A program made the position numbers and the translations under genes. This document shows positions 48,983 through 62,328 of a stretch of 64,000 bases of DNA, piece by piece. Numbering within the stretch: the first letter of the stretch is position 1; every line of letters starts with the position of its first letter. The notes beneath the pieces are model-generated. The model did not search any database, had not been told where the DNA came from, and saw nothing but the letters and a program-made list of their open reading frames with translations. This stretch comes from Straminergon stramineum (Eukaryota > Streptophyta > Bryopsida > Hypnales > Calliergonaceae): the NCBI GenBank assembly GCA_963920665.1, contig OY987267.1:5270001-5334000 (forward strand), written 5' to 3'.

Positions 48983-51900
48983 TCTAAGATCAATTAGCCA
49001 TTTAAGATAAATTTTGTTTCCAATCATGTATTATTATTACATGATAGTATGAGTTATCTATCAATGTCAAGAATTTCAATCATTTATGTGAAGATTTTCC
49101 ATGATCATAACTTCAAAGCAATAAGTGAAAACAAATAGATAGACATAACAAAATCAATCCAATCAATTTGTAGTTTTGTATCATTGTTAAATAGAAATTG
49201 GAATTTTTTCAAGTGAATATCTCATTTATTATACCAAAACAACCTTGGATATAACCTTCAAGTCCAATCTCTACTAGAATACCTAATTAATCTTTTACAC
49301 CATTGATTCAAATTTTAGTATCCTTTCATAACATAATGGAAAAAAACTTTCACTATCAATTTTGATTATTTTAGAACTTTTGGAAGAAAAAAGAAAAATC
49401 AAAGAACAACCTTTATTTTAACATATGGAAAAAGTGAACTTGATTTTATTTTTCTTAGCATAATGTAAAAAGAAAATCATAGATATTATAATATAGAATA
49501 GAATTATCTCATAATTTTAAAAAGTTAAGTTATATTTTTCTAAATTTGATTTATACCTAAAGAATGTTTTTCAACTACAAAAAAAATGTAAAACACAAAA
49601 TTTGTGTGATTTAGATTTTAACATATAGAACTTACACTTGCAATAATCATTAATTCTTTAATAATTTAGTGGTTTTAAAATTATTCTAAAGTTGAGTTTG
49701 TCCTGTTTTTTGTAAATAATAAACCAAAAAGTTGATATTTGAAAAGGTACAATTGAATTTGACCAAGGTGGATTCAATTTTGGAATGGAAGGAACTGGAC
49801 TTAGCCCTATGATAATTAGATGTTCTATTCTTCTTAAACTTAAATTGGAAAGAAATATTGACTTATGAAAATATGTCACACTTCTAATTTTAGAAATCCA
49901 AAAATACCTTAGAATAATTGCAAGAAAGAAAGTCTATATTATTTTTTTATCAAACTTTAAGTGTTGAGTATTTTTCAAGCACAACTTTGAGACTAATGAT
50001 CTTAGCTTGATGTAGTTGAAATCATGGTTGTTCGTCCGAACAACTCGACAACACATCGAACATGACGTCCAACACGTCTACTAGACCCTCTTGTCTATCT
50101 AATAAAGTCAACTTTAAGGTTGACTTTCAAATAAAGCACTTTCTATTTTCAATCTTGACATATTTGAGTTTCATTTTATTGAAGTGTCTCAATTTAATAA
50201 TCACTTATTACATTCTTAATTATGGATTATAAATAAAATGAGATTTCAAATTATCTCTGCTATTAGGATAAGGCCTTATTCGACAAAATTGTCATGTATA
50301 CACAACACTCGTCTTATATGACACGTGACAGCAGACGAACAACTTGACACCCAAACCCCAAAATGTGTTCGATAGAACAACCCTAGTTGAAATTCATAGT
50401 AAAGGTTGATGTCTCTAATTTTGATTTATATTTATAGGGTTATAGTTCTTTTTAGGGCACTAAAAATGTTGTCCCCCAACTCTACTTTTCTTACTTTAAA
50501 GTTCATCATCTCATCAGTGCTTTAAATTTTGAAGAATGAACAATTTCAATGATTGATATATATGTTATATTAATCCACTAAACATTAAATTTAATAATTA
50601 GGATTTTATTGGAATTTAGAATGTCAAAATTATGCCATATCTCTTTATATTTAGTGCACTCTAATTTTTTTTTAAATAGTGTTTGGAATTTTGAGCTTAA
50701 GTTTGTTTTGTAGATGAATATGATAAGTGATATAAGCTCAACTTATTATTTTCATTTACTTATGGGATAATTATAAAATTTCTTATGATTAATTATATCT
50801 TCATGTAAATTTTTCTTTTTCTGATTACAATTTTTGAATGCAATTTTGTGATAGAATTCTCGATTGGTTTAAATAATGAAAATCCAAAAGTTAGATGAAA
50901 ATTTTGTCTTATTTCACATCAAATTATCATGATTCTTTGGTCAAATTAATATTACATGATAGGTTTCAAAATTTTAGATCCTTAATATGATTCGTTTTAT
51001 CTAACAAAAATTTCTACTACTAATTTACATGTACCTCCAATTAAAAAAAAATTCCTTTCAATTTTGTAATAACTACAATCTAAATTTATTTTAACTCTTT
51101 GAAAATTGAGATTTTTGTCAATGTATACTACAATGCACACAATGTACAAAAAACTTATCCAAAAAACTACTTCCTCAAAGCGTTGCCACTGTCCCCACCT
51201 ATAGGCAATATCCAATTGTATCTTTAAAATACAATTAAGTGAAAAAAATTATTTGCTTTTTTCATTGGTAAATGAGAGGTTTATTATTATTTTCAAAGAT
51301 AAATTTGGTAGGAAAGGTTGATTTTTGAAAATATGTCTCACTTAGGAGTTTGATGTATTAATAAATACTCATTCTAAACAATTTAGAGCTAAAATCCAAA
51401 GAAATTCATGTTCTTATAAAGTAGCAGCTAATTTATAAAGAGATTTCACAAATCTCTCTTTCTCTATTAATGAATTTATTCTACATTGTACAAAATTCTG
51501 CAAAGTGAATTTTTCTACATGAATTTGAAGTATAAAATATTATTTTGGTGGTTAATTTAGGAATTGGTCATCTTTGTAGAATGATTATAAATGTTCATTT
51601 TTAAATATTTAAAAATAATTTTCCAATTTTTTACAAATTCAAATGTGAAAGTATATAACTTCTTGAGATTTTGCTTAACAATAATTACCCCCATTAATAA
51701 ATTATTCTAAGCTTGATTTTCTTGTAGAAAATACACTTAAAGGTCTATTCATTGGCCAATTACATTTGTTGCCTAAATAGAGGTTGTAATGTACAACAAA
51801 TTGAGTACTAGCACATATCTACATCAAGTGTGAAAGCAAAATTCAAACAAGAACATATAACAATGACACTTTCAAGGAATAGATATCCAATATAGTTTCA

Positions 51901-52949
51901 AACATATTCAAATGCAATAAGAGAAAGTGAAGCTTTACTTGGTGGCTAGTGCCATAGCCAAGCAAACTCTAGTAACAAATTCTTTCTAAAAACATCAATA
52001 AGACTTCAATTGGCAAAAAATGACAAGTTAGAGAATCCATCCACTTAATGATAGGTAGCCCAAATCAAGTGTTATCCAAGGTGAAGGTCTAAATAGTCCA
52101 AGGCTCCAAAAACAAGATTAAACAACAGAAACTAATATGTTGTAGCAAACTACATCCATTTGACATGATGTTTTTTCGAGGCCACATCACATAACAATGT
52201 TTTTTTAGATTTTTATAAAGATTTTTTGTGATTCAAAGTATTCTAGAAAGAATCAAGAGCATTTTAGCAAATGCCAGAAATTAGTAGGTCCTTCTTACAA
52301 TCACCCTATAAGCAACATCCATTCTAAATTCCAATAACAAGCTTTAGGTTGAAATTAATTAAGATGATATTTGGTGGTACATACTTTTGTATCGATAAAT
52401 GTTTGATGCACTAAATGTGAAGAGAAAAGTAGACACCACATGGCCATAGAATATTGAAGCCACATAACTAAAACCTTGAAATGAGTGTCATGATTTTCTA
52501 ATCTATAATTCTATTTTTGCAAATTCATTGCATCATCACGTTCAAAGTACAAAATTAGACACAAAGAAGAGCCAATTAATAGAATGTAATTGCAATTGGA
52601 AAGATCAATGTCATAAAATTTGTGAAGGCAACAACTTCAATTGAATAATCTATAGAATCTTCCTTTCTTTTAGTTGGTAATGTAGTGTTTTCCTAAAAAA
52701 CTTTGCTCATCCATGTTTCTATTGAATTTTCACAATTGATTTCTTCATCATCATTTCCAATACTTTTTCAATAAATAATTATGTAAAAAGATGAAGAAAC
52801 TCAAAATAATTTACCAAAAATGCAATGTTTAGTTAAGAAGATTCAATTAAAGTTTGGTGTATTATTGGAAATGCATAAGAAGTAGATTAGTTATTTATTC
52901 ATGAAAGGTGAGTCTCCAAAAGTCAAATTGTGGAAGATGTTTTTCCGGA
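48983..52949. other. AT-rich intergenic DNA, nothing recognised
   Basis: A short GC-richer patch with CAACTCGACAACAC and CGAACATGACGTCC lies at 50030-50090 and a similar CGAACAACTTGACACCC at 50336-50352, possibly ends of another small element. No gene seen. Confidence 0.45.
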
Positions 52950-53898
52950 TTAACCCCTAAAGGACCAAACGGTGTTTTTTGGCAACATAGTGATTTCGGG
53001 CAACTCACTACAAATGGAATTTTTTTTTTCTTTGAAATTTTCACACAACATGTGCCCAAGGAGTAGTTTTAAGACCCCACAATTTTCATAACTTTTGAAT
53101 ACATGGTTAAAAAGTTATTGTATGATATCTTGTTTTCATTGCTCGGCGGGCAGCCTGGGCAACAAAAGAAACTTCTTGAAAAATCACTTTTTTTAAAAAT
53201 AAAAATTTGAAATTTATTTTCCTGATTTATACATTCATGGAAAGCTTTGAATCATTCCATTTTGATTAATGAAAGAAAAGTTATGAAGGGTTTTAGTTGT
53301 GGGTAGTTTGTGGGTAGTAATGGAATCTCTACTAAAAAATAAACTTTGAAGACCTTTACTTCACTCAATTTTTAATATTTTGGGAAAAAAATAAAAATTT
53401 GAGGTGTAGATTTTTTATTACAACAATTTCACGATTGGAATTGGCATTTTTCAATTCCATAAATAAATTATTAACAATTTAGTATTTTGAATCATTCTCT
53501 ACTTCATTCTACTTACTAATTTTTTCCTATATGTTGTACAATTCCAAATGATCTAAAATTTTTCAAGCATGTAGCCAACATGACTTGAAGAATGAATCCA
53601 AAGAGTTACAATCATTTTGGACATTTTTTCATAATGATCTGACCTTGTGAAGTACATCTGCCCAGATTTTTGCAGGGCCAAAAAATGGCTTTTTGTCACT
53701 TCAAATGCTTATATCTTGCAATCTAAACGGTAGAAGTTTCTGAAATTTTTTCTGCATCTTCCCAAACTAGTTTACTACAAGATCCTACAGTTACATTTGT
53801 CCAAAAATGTATTTTTTCTAAAATTTGGTACTTGTACTAGAGATGACAGTTTTGGAGCATTTTTAGTGAAAACGTAGTCAAATACCTTTAGGGATTAA
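52950..53898 (+). mobile_element. TTAA-type element, copy F
   Basis: TTAA at 52950-52953 then CCCCTAAAGGACCAAAC; right end CAAATACCTTTAGGGA then TTAA at 53895-53898. It aligns with copy E throughout and lacks copy E's retroposed insert. Its right TTAA is also the left TTAA of copy G. Confidence 0.85.
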
Positions 53899-54824
53899 CC
53901 CCTAAAGTCCCAAACATGTTTTTCAGAGTTATAGATATTTTGGGTAGCTCACTACAAGTAGAATTTTTGATTTTTTTCTTTGAAATTTTCACACAACATG
54001 TGGTCAAGGAGTAGCTTTAAGGCCCAACAATTTTCATAACTTTTGACTACATGGTTAAAAAGTTATTGTATGATATGTAGTTTCCTTCCCAACTTGGGTA
54101 GCTCGGGCAAATTTTAAAAAATCACTTTTTCCAAAAATAAAAATATGAAATTGTTTTTCTAGATTTACATATATGTGGAAAGCTTTAAATCATTCCATTT
54201 CGAGCAATGAGGTGAAAGTTGTAAGGAGTTTTAGTTTGCAGGCAATTATAGATTCTCTACTCTAAAATAAACTTTGAAGTCCTTCATTTAACTCAATTTT
54301 CAATATTTTTTGAAAAAAATAAAATTATAGGATGTAGATTTTCTATAGCAACATTACAACCATTGGGATTGGCATTTTTCAAATCCATAACAAAATTCTC
54401 AACAATTTAGTATTTTGAATCATTATCTACTTCTTTCTACTTACTATTTTTTTCTTGTATGTTTTACAATTCCAAATGATTTGAATTTTTTCAAGCATAT
54501 AGAAAATTTGCCTTGAAGAATGAATTCAATGATGCACATCCATTTGGGACATTTTTTCGTACAAATGTCACCTTGTGAAGAGCAATTGCCCAATTTTTTG
54601 AAGGGACCCAAAAAGGATTTTTGTCAATTCAAATGCTAATATCTTGCAATCTCATGGTGGAAATTTTTGAAATTTTCTCCATATGTTCTCAAACTAGATT
54701 ACTACAAGATCCTATGGTTACATGTGTTCCAAATTTCTTTTTTCTAAAATTTTGTTCTTGTACTAGAAATGGCAGTTTGGGAGTGTTTTTGGTGAAAACA
54801 TAGTCAAAAACCTTTTAGAGTTAA
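53895..54824 (+). mobile_element. TTAA-type element, copy G
   Basis: Starts at the TTAA shared with copy F, then CCCCTAAAGTCCCAAAC; right end CCTTTTAGAG then TTAA at 54821-54824. Same interior as E and F with more divergence. No coding capacity. Confidence 0.8.
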
Positions 54825-57800
54825 AATTGGGGTCAAATCACTTTCTCCGTAGAAAAATACAGAGTAGAGTCAACTTTTTTTTGGTGACCGAATGCACTAA
54901 ATGAGAAAATTTGAGATTTCCTAAAAAACATGGACAAAGATATGAAAATAATCTCATTGTAAGAAATTCTAGGTGGTTTTGGAAAATTAATTTCATGTTG
55001 GTGTCGTTGAAAATTTCAGAAAATAGTTATTATGTTCATACAAATACATTAGATTCTCTAAAGACATTGCATATTTTATTGCGGAAGTGCAAGACAATAT
55101 TTGGTAGAATTATAAACTTTCAAATTTGCATATATGAAAATAAACTAAAAAATATCTCAAAGAGAATTCATTTCAATTTTTTTTATGTTGAATCGTTATA
55201 CATTTGTAGTTTATTTTCAGTTTTTTATCTATTTAAGAAGATTTTCGTAGATTTTTTTTATTGAGAGCATGCTTGAAAGCATAATTTTGTAGGTAAGATT
55301 ATTCATAAAATATTAAATTTAAATTGGATAAAGAATTTCTCATGTCAAATTTTGGATAGAAATGATTCATAATAATAATAAATAGGAAATTTGAAATTTG
55401 AAATCTTTCATAAAATTCAATTTTTAAATACAAAGATTTTATTCTATAATTAATAGATAATTTATATGTACACTTGTGAAGACAATGGAAGAATATTGTG
55501 CAACTTACGACTTCATCAAATAAGGGATTTAGGAATTGATTTAAAATTTAAAATTAAAATAGAAATTTATAAGAGGTTTATGGAGATTTCAAATTTTTCC
55601 ATGGATTTGGGTTGTTTGTAGATTTTGCTATCTATGGATTTGAAAATATCAAAACATGAGATGTTTTTCAAGGCTCTAGAAGACCATTTGGGGCTTGTTC
55701 CCCACTCTATGAACCACCTAGTATTGTTCAAAATATTTAAATTATATATATAATTATTAAAGGATTATAGAAATATTTTTAAAACATTCATTTATTAATA
55801 ATATCTAAGATGGACAAACTTCGGCCACATCAAACTATTGATTTGGCACAATTCCTAGGGTTCCCCGTAGTTAGGGAACACAATAACTCGCAGTCTTGTT
55901 GAGTGCCTCAATCAAATCTAATGATTAGAAATTCTCTAATCTACCATTTTTGACAAAAATCTAAAGATGCCAACATGCTATGGGACAATGTACTCTATAG
56001 TCATTTACATTGTCAAATCCTCTAAAAAATATAGATAGATTTTAAGGTTTATTTTACTAATCACATTTCTAAGACTATTATTTCTAAACTTTATATGAGA
56101 TATACTAAAAAAGTTCTACAAGAAACATTTTATTACACACTGCCACATGTTTATTCATAAGTAACCTTATAAAAGACATGGCATATCCACAAGAAGCACA
56201 GATGAAGTGATAGAAAGCAATATTTTTATTTTATTAGTTTTTCAAAACACGGTCACTTTATAAAATACATCTACAATTTTATTAGTGAATTAAAATTCAA
56301 TAACTCTAGATGATGATAAGTACATTAGAATTAGAACAAAATAATGTGCTCTTGTTGTTTTTGTACCTTAGACAATGGAATCTATCTTATATCATTTTTG
56401 TCTTGTTTTTCTATTTTTCAAATTTTTAATGGAAAAAAATTCAAATGAAAAAATATTGAAATTCAATGGTTCTCATCACATAGTTTTGAAATTTATGAAA
56501 TCGCAAAACATACATCCCATCTTTGAGAGTTTTTTTAGTAGAATGAAGTCCATCCCCATCCATCCCATATTCTCATGGTTTAACAAATTCAAATTCCCTA
56601 AATTAGATTCTTTTAATTTTTTAATAAAATTTGATTATAATAATTCCTTCTAATTAAATATTATCTATATCATGTAGTAGAATCACACTAAAATTTATAT
56701 ATTCACTGCCCTTTCTCTAAGAAACATCTCTTTTTTCTAGTTATTTATAACATATTTATTTTGATATTTAGTATCATCTAGTTGATGGATCATTTTAAGT
56801 AATAGAATGTCATGTAATTACTATGAAAGTACTAGATGACACCTCACTTTTAATTTAGTTTTATTATCTAGATGTTACTAAAATAAATTGTCAAAAAAAC
56901 TTATATAAGATCTTATACAAGTTTTTGGACAAGTTTTTTTTAGTAATATTGATTTTATTTAAATAAGTCCTCTTTCATAAAACTACAAAGTACAAACATA
57001 TATAATCTTTCTTTGTGAGATTTCTAATGGTAACAAAACAACCCCTTTCTTCCTATAGTCTTATATGTGTTAAATTTCTATTAGCAATTGTTCATTTTTT
57101 TCAAATTCAGCAAATTCTATCCTTATTTTTGAAATTTCTTAAAACTCTAGATTCCATTTTCAAGGCTTTTGAAACAATACAAAGATCACCTTAGTTGGTC
57201 TAACATTTGGTGAAATCCAAGGTCATACTACTAAAAAAACCCAAAAAAACATTCCTTAGTGCATAGACTAGTATGCCATATGTCATTGCTACAAGTATAA
57301 TTGCTTGTGTTAAATTTATGTTTATCACAATTTTATCTTTTAATTTAATTTCGTGAGGGTAAATAGTTGAATAATTTGTATCATATGAATTCAAAATTTA
57401 TAAAAGCACAAATACAAAAAATTCCTAATTTACAACTTTCTTTTTGTATTACAAACACTTCCACCTTCATTTCAATTTCTATTTGGTTGTTTTTCCAATT
57501 ATTTCTAGCAATATATTTTACAACTATATATCATCAGTTTTAGTGAAATCTTGGGCAACTAATACTACTATTCAAGCTTGACTATAAAGTTTGTTTTATA
57601 AGAGAAAAATATCTACAACCTTTATCTATAAGGTTCGTGTAAATTAAGAGTTTGTTCATCTTGTGTCCCATGTCAAACCCCAAGAGTCAAGTGGCGCCAT
57701 GACTACATATCTTTTGTAAGGTGATATGACATTAGGTATTGAATCACATCAAGATGTGTTATATATTGAGATAAGATGGTTTCTTTAGACTATGTTGTAT

Positions 57801-58823
57801 AGTGGGAGGCCTTCAAGGGGACGTCTCCCATTGCATTACACAATGGGTAGTGTCTAGATCATGCCATTCCACAATATCTTATGGTGCTTGGCCCTGTTAG
57901 CAGTGCCAAGCATTGCAAGAGGGCCATTCTACCATATAATCAAGAGATAGGTCTACTAGAGACTAGCACTCTAGTGCTTAACGTGGTTCTAGAGAGTCAT
58001 TAGTCATTTCAAGCCCCCATGCAAAAGTTGACTCTTTGTTCTTGTCAACTAGGGTTTGGAGTATTCAAGATTTGAGACTTCTTTGACTTGTCATTTTTGT
58101 CAAGCCAAACTTTATATATGTTTTAGAGAGAATTTTTCTTATTGAGGAATTGTGGCTATGGTAATTATGCCATTTATAAAGCTTTGAGTTTTTTCTTTGA
58201 TGCATGTGCACTCTTGGATTCTTCCTTAGTGGAGTGAGAGCTGCTTAACTACTTGTGTGTAGATTCTTAGTTTGTCACTTGACAAGAATGTGGAGAGATG
58301 TTGTATAGTTATTTCATCATGACATCAAGATCCAACTATATTTATTGCTTAGTCCTAGTTGTTTATTTGGGCAACATTTTCAACTTGGAAGGGTATATAA
58401 GAGTGTGTTTTTGACACTCTCTTGTGTTGATTTTTATTAATGTTTTGATTGACAATTTTGGCTACATGTGTTGTGTATGAAGATCTATAATTACATGACA
58501 CCTTGTTAGAGGGAAGAATTTATATTATCTACATATAGTCTAAGCAAAGAGAATAAAATTAAGAAACAAAAAAGAAGGTAAATTAAGTGGTCATGTGTAT
58601 TTTTGATATTAATGAGGAGAGATTGATTGTTTTTGAATTCTCTTTAGTGGAGTAAAATACACCTCGAGTATTTAATAGCAATATAGTTAAAAATTTTAAT
58701 AGAAAAATGTGATTTTTTAATTTGTCGTGTAGTATTGAAAGAGATAGGATATATGTGGTGGCCATGGCATTTATTGTGATGATTGTGTGTGGTTATATTA
58801 TTCATCCTTCATCTTTATTGATT
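54825..58823. other. AT-rich intergenic DNA, nothing recognised
   Basis: The frame of 117 codons at 54911-55264 is Lys/Phe/Ile-rich, lacks any recognisable domain and fits AT-rich chance. A GGGTTCCCCGTAG patch near 55857 and a moderately GC-rich stretch at 57660-58050 hold no feature I can name. Confidence 0.45.
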
Positions 58824-59402
58824 TTAATCCCTAAAGGACCATTTGTCCCCTTGGAGGAATAACTAGGGTCTAAGTAGGTTCGTATTGTCTCAAATTATAG
58901 TGAATGTATTTGAAATTTTAAGAGGATGTGCAGTTTTGCAAGAGCTTCATGGATATATCATTTTAATTCCAATTGGTGCATGGGAGCAAAAATTATGGCA
59001 CAACAAGCCAAAAATGGAGGTAGATAGACAACCAAAAAATCACAAAAAGTCATAATAATTTTTTAAAATTTTGTTGACTAAAAGATTATTTTTTTGTCTA
59101 CATTTGAAGATTTGATTCATTCTATTTGGACTAGTGATGAGAGAGTTATGAACAATCTTGTTTTTTGGGCAATCTGAGGATCTTCTTGAAAAAACACTTT
59201 TTGCCCAACTTTGAATGGTAATATCTTCCAATTGTATAGTCAAACTTGATGAAATTTTTAGTACATGATCTTAGAAAAGTGAAGTGTAAGTTCCTATGGT
59301 TAGATTCAAAAAAAACATTTAAAAAAAATTGGATGAACAAAGCAAAAGTGGCAATTTTGAGTGGTTTTTGACAAAAATTGGCATTAGTCCTACAGTGATT
59401 CA
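58824..59402 (+). mobile_element. TTAA-type element, copy H (eroded right end)
   Basis: TTAA at 58824-58827 then TCCCTAAAGGACCA; the interior matches copy C (AAGTAGGTTCGTATTGTCTC, GGGCAATCTGAGGATCTTC, AATGGTAATATCTTCCAAT, AGTGGCAATTTTGAGTG). The right tip is degenerate (GTCCTACAGTGATTCA). Confidence 0.65.
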
Positions 59403-60390
59403 TGGGGAATTGTTGTTACTGTATGTGTATTCAATCAATTGTACTTGCAAATTTCAAACTATATGGTTTCAATTCCTATCATATACCATTATATGCATGT
59501 AGTATGAAGTGCTCACTTTGCACAAGTTTTACACCAAATGACACATCTTTGCACCAAAATTTGCATTTAAAAATCTACTTCATGCTACCACATCTACTTC
59601 ATGGTCCTTACTAAAAATAAGAAGAATCTTTCCACCTCATCATTTTTATAAAATGTACATGCAAAATTTTTTAAAAGTGAAAATATGCATTTTTAAATTC
59701 TAAAGAGCAAATTTAAGATTTAGAACATCAAATTTGAATATAAGAATGGAAAATCCTAAAATAGCATTGATAAAAAAAACATCATTCTTGTAAAGATAAA
59801 TTTCTACATTAATTAATTTTAAAAAAGAAATTGTTATCAAGGAGATCTCTAAATTTATTAGACTTGATGCACCATGACAAAGCACTTTTTTGTGTAGATT
59901 TCTTCATTTAGTCAATGTAGAGATTTTCATTGATTTTTTCAATGTAATTATGAACCTTGGATAGACCCAGTTTATACGAAACTTGCCTCTACTCAAAATA
60001 TAATGTGCATTTAATGGTATTAAATTTACAAATTTCTAAAAATATTGTATAGAAGTGCACTATGACAAAAAAATTGGTACACCATATCCTATGTTAGGGT
60101 CAGATTTGTTAAAAATTAATTCAAAATAGAAATAAATATGGCATCTAATGAAATTTTCAAAAATTATAACATGGCATAATTGAATAGTGAAAAAAGTATT
60201 AATAAGAAAATTATTAATCCTCAAAAAAACCCATGAAACCAAAGTTGTGAATATCGATAAAGTCACAGGTAATGATAAAACTCCAAGTGCCGATAAAACT
60301 ATGAAACTACTAAAGATTATAGAATATTCTCAATAGTTCCAGTGGTCATGAAATATTTTGAATCATGTAAGATGGAATTCTATGAATTCT
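59403..60390. other. AT-rich intergenic DNA, nothing recognised
   Basis: No gene or delimited repeat seen. Confidence 0.5.
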
Positions 60391-60523
60391 AAATCAAGTT
60401 AACATGTCTTCTGCTCAGGTACTCTTCACAAGCCTGAGTGGCACCTCTCTCTCAACCTGCCACCCAGGTTGAGCAATCCGGTTGCTTCGGTCACTGTTCT
60501 TTCCAAAAAAAAATCAAGTTAAC
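60391..60523 (+). mobile_element. SINE-like element with 13-bp target duplication
   Basis: AAATCAAGTTAAC at 60391-60403 is repeated at 60511-60523. The 107 bp between are GC-richer and end in an A run. They contain GCCTGAGTGGCAC (about 60434), which resembles a tRNA-type A box, and GGTTGAGCAATCC (about 60468), which resembles a B box, about 35-40 bp apart. They can also form stems (CTCAGG with CCTGAG; CAACCTG with CAGGTTG). A tRNA-derived SINE is the likely reading, but the box match is loose. Confidence 0.65.
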
Positions 60524-60840
60524 CAAAGGAAAATAAACCAAAAAAGAAATGATTTTGTATGGGTCTAATGAATTTGACCCCAACGTATGGCAGTGTGCAG
60601 ACACCCTGCTTTATATGTAGTGGATGGAATGTTGGAGATACAAGATTGGTATGGTGTTGTGTATATATGTAGTATTTTGGGGCATAGTTTTGCATTAAAA
60701 TTACTATTTGTTATGTTGTGGTTATATTAGTTAGGGAGGAACCAAATGTGAAATTATATGTTTTGGTGGTTGGTCTTCAAATGTGCCAACATTCATTAGA
60801 GACTTTAAATTAGTGTGCAAATAAAAAGTTTGCGTACTTT

Positions 60841-61387
60841 TTAATGCCTTAGCACTCCAATGTCCAATCTCTTGACGATGAATAGATTAAAAAACCACAT
60901 TAATTTTTCATTATTGCTTGTATGGAAGTCATTTTAATTTGAGGAGATATTTTAACAAGTTTTTGTCCTATCTAATGGTTGGATTTGGTGTTACTAGAGT
61001 ACATATTTTGTACATATTATAATATTATAAATGTGCAAGTATGTCAAGTGGTTGACTAAGCCAAAATTGCATTGATTCTAGTTCAAAATTAGATTTGTAA
61101 AAATGATGTCATAGATTTTAAGAACACAAAATTTTTGAAATATCATCATATCTAGAGAACCTCATTTCAAATCCATTCCATCAATTTTACTCACAAAATG
61201 ATACTCCATAGTAGTATTTTGCTTGTAATCAAATTTAGAAGGAATTTTTAATTTGCCTTTCAAAATATCTAAAAAAATGTTGGTGATTGAGTGATGAATT
61301 CCAAAATATTCTTCCAATTAGTACTCTTTATGATGACTTTTCTCAAATTGCTAATTCTGAAGAACACTTTGTATGTTAAGGGGTTAA
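60841..61387 (+). mobile_element. TTAA-type element, copy I (copy-B subfamily)
   Basis: TTAA at 60841-60844 then TGCCTTAGCACTCCAATGTCC, a degenerate form of copy B's left end; right end GTATGTTAAGGGG-type tip and TTAA at 61384-61387. Interior shares GGTTGGATTTGGTGTTACTAG and GTATGTCAA with copy B. Confidence 0.65.
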
Positions 61388-61669
61388 ACAACTTTATAGT
61401 ATATTGTATAATTAGGGCTTTCATTTGTGGTTCAATACACCAAAATAAAACATTAATTGTTGATGTTTAGATTGCATAATGCACATGTTGCAGAAGAGTA
61501 TTGACAAGGCCAAAACGAGTTGTCTTTTTACTACAGAGGCCCAATTGTTTTGTAAGCTAAGATTAAAGTTTTCCAATGAGAATTATTCTGTCTATTTCAG
61601 AATTTTCATATTACTCAATGGAAAAAATCAATTACGTAGTGTACCTCATTGATAATTTCCAATATATTT

Positions 61670-62328
61670 TTAACCACTAAATGTCCAAGGCCATTTTTGA
61701 GCCTCTAGGAATTTGCTCTAAATTGAACAAAAATCCGTCATTTTGATAAGTTGTATCAATTTGTAAAATTTGTAACCGTACAAATTCAAAATAGACATGT
61801 TAAAGATCACATAGGAAAAGAAAACACAACAATATCAGTTATGGATTGAAGGACAATAATATTTGATCCCTAGGGTGTTAAAATTGCAAAAGTGATTTGA
61901 AGTCTTTTAATCTTCTTTTCACATCTCAAATCTAAAAAGTTGGTCACCCAAAGACATGAGGTTAGAGGGCCTAACATGCATAACTCCAATCAATTTAGGG
62001 CTTCTCAAAATCTACTCAAATTTTTTTTAAATGAATTTTGAATGTGATGTTTTTCTCCAAGATCTAGTGTATTTGAGGCTCATTTTCAAAGAGTCACCAA
62101 TACTATAGAAAGTCAAGATTGCAATGGACACCCTTGCACAAAATCTTGAATAGAAAAATCATAATAAATCATTTTCAAAACCAGATTTTTGATGCTAAAA
62201 CTAGACTTCGAAAAGAATTTTTCAAAAATAGAAACTACTAAAAATAGAAACTTGGTTAGGTTTTATCTAACTTCAAAGTAAGGCTTTATCTACACAAAAA
62301 TTTAATGCCTCCGGCATTGAGGAGTTAA
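61670..62328 (-). mobile_element. TTAA-type element, copy J (inverted)
   Basis: TTAA at 61670-61673 then CCACTAAATGTCCAAGGCC, the reverse complement of the family right end; the other end is GGCATTGAGGAG then TTAA at 62325-62328, shared with copy K. The interior is poorly conserved. Confidence 0.55.

Noticed and set aside
54911..55264. 117-codon plus-strand frame
   Set aside because: Phe/Lys/Ile/Asn-rich as expected by chance in AT-rich DNA, with no domain and no context.
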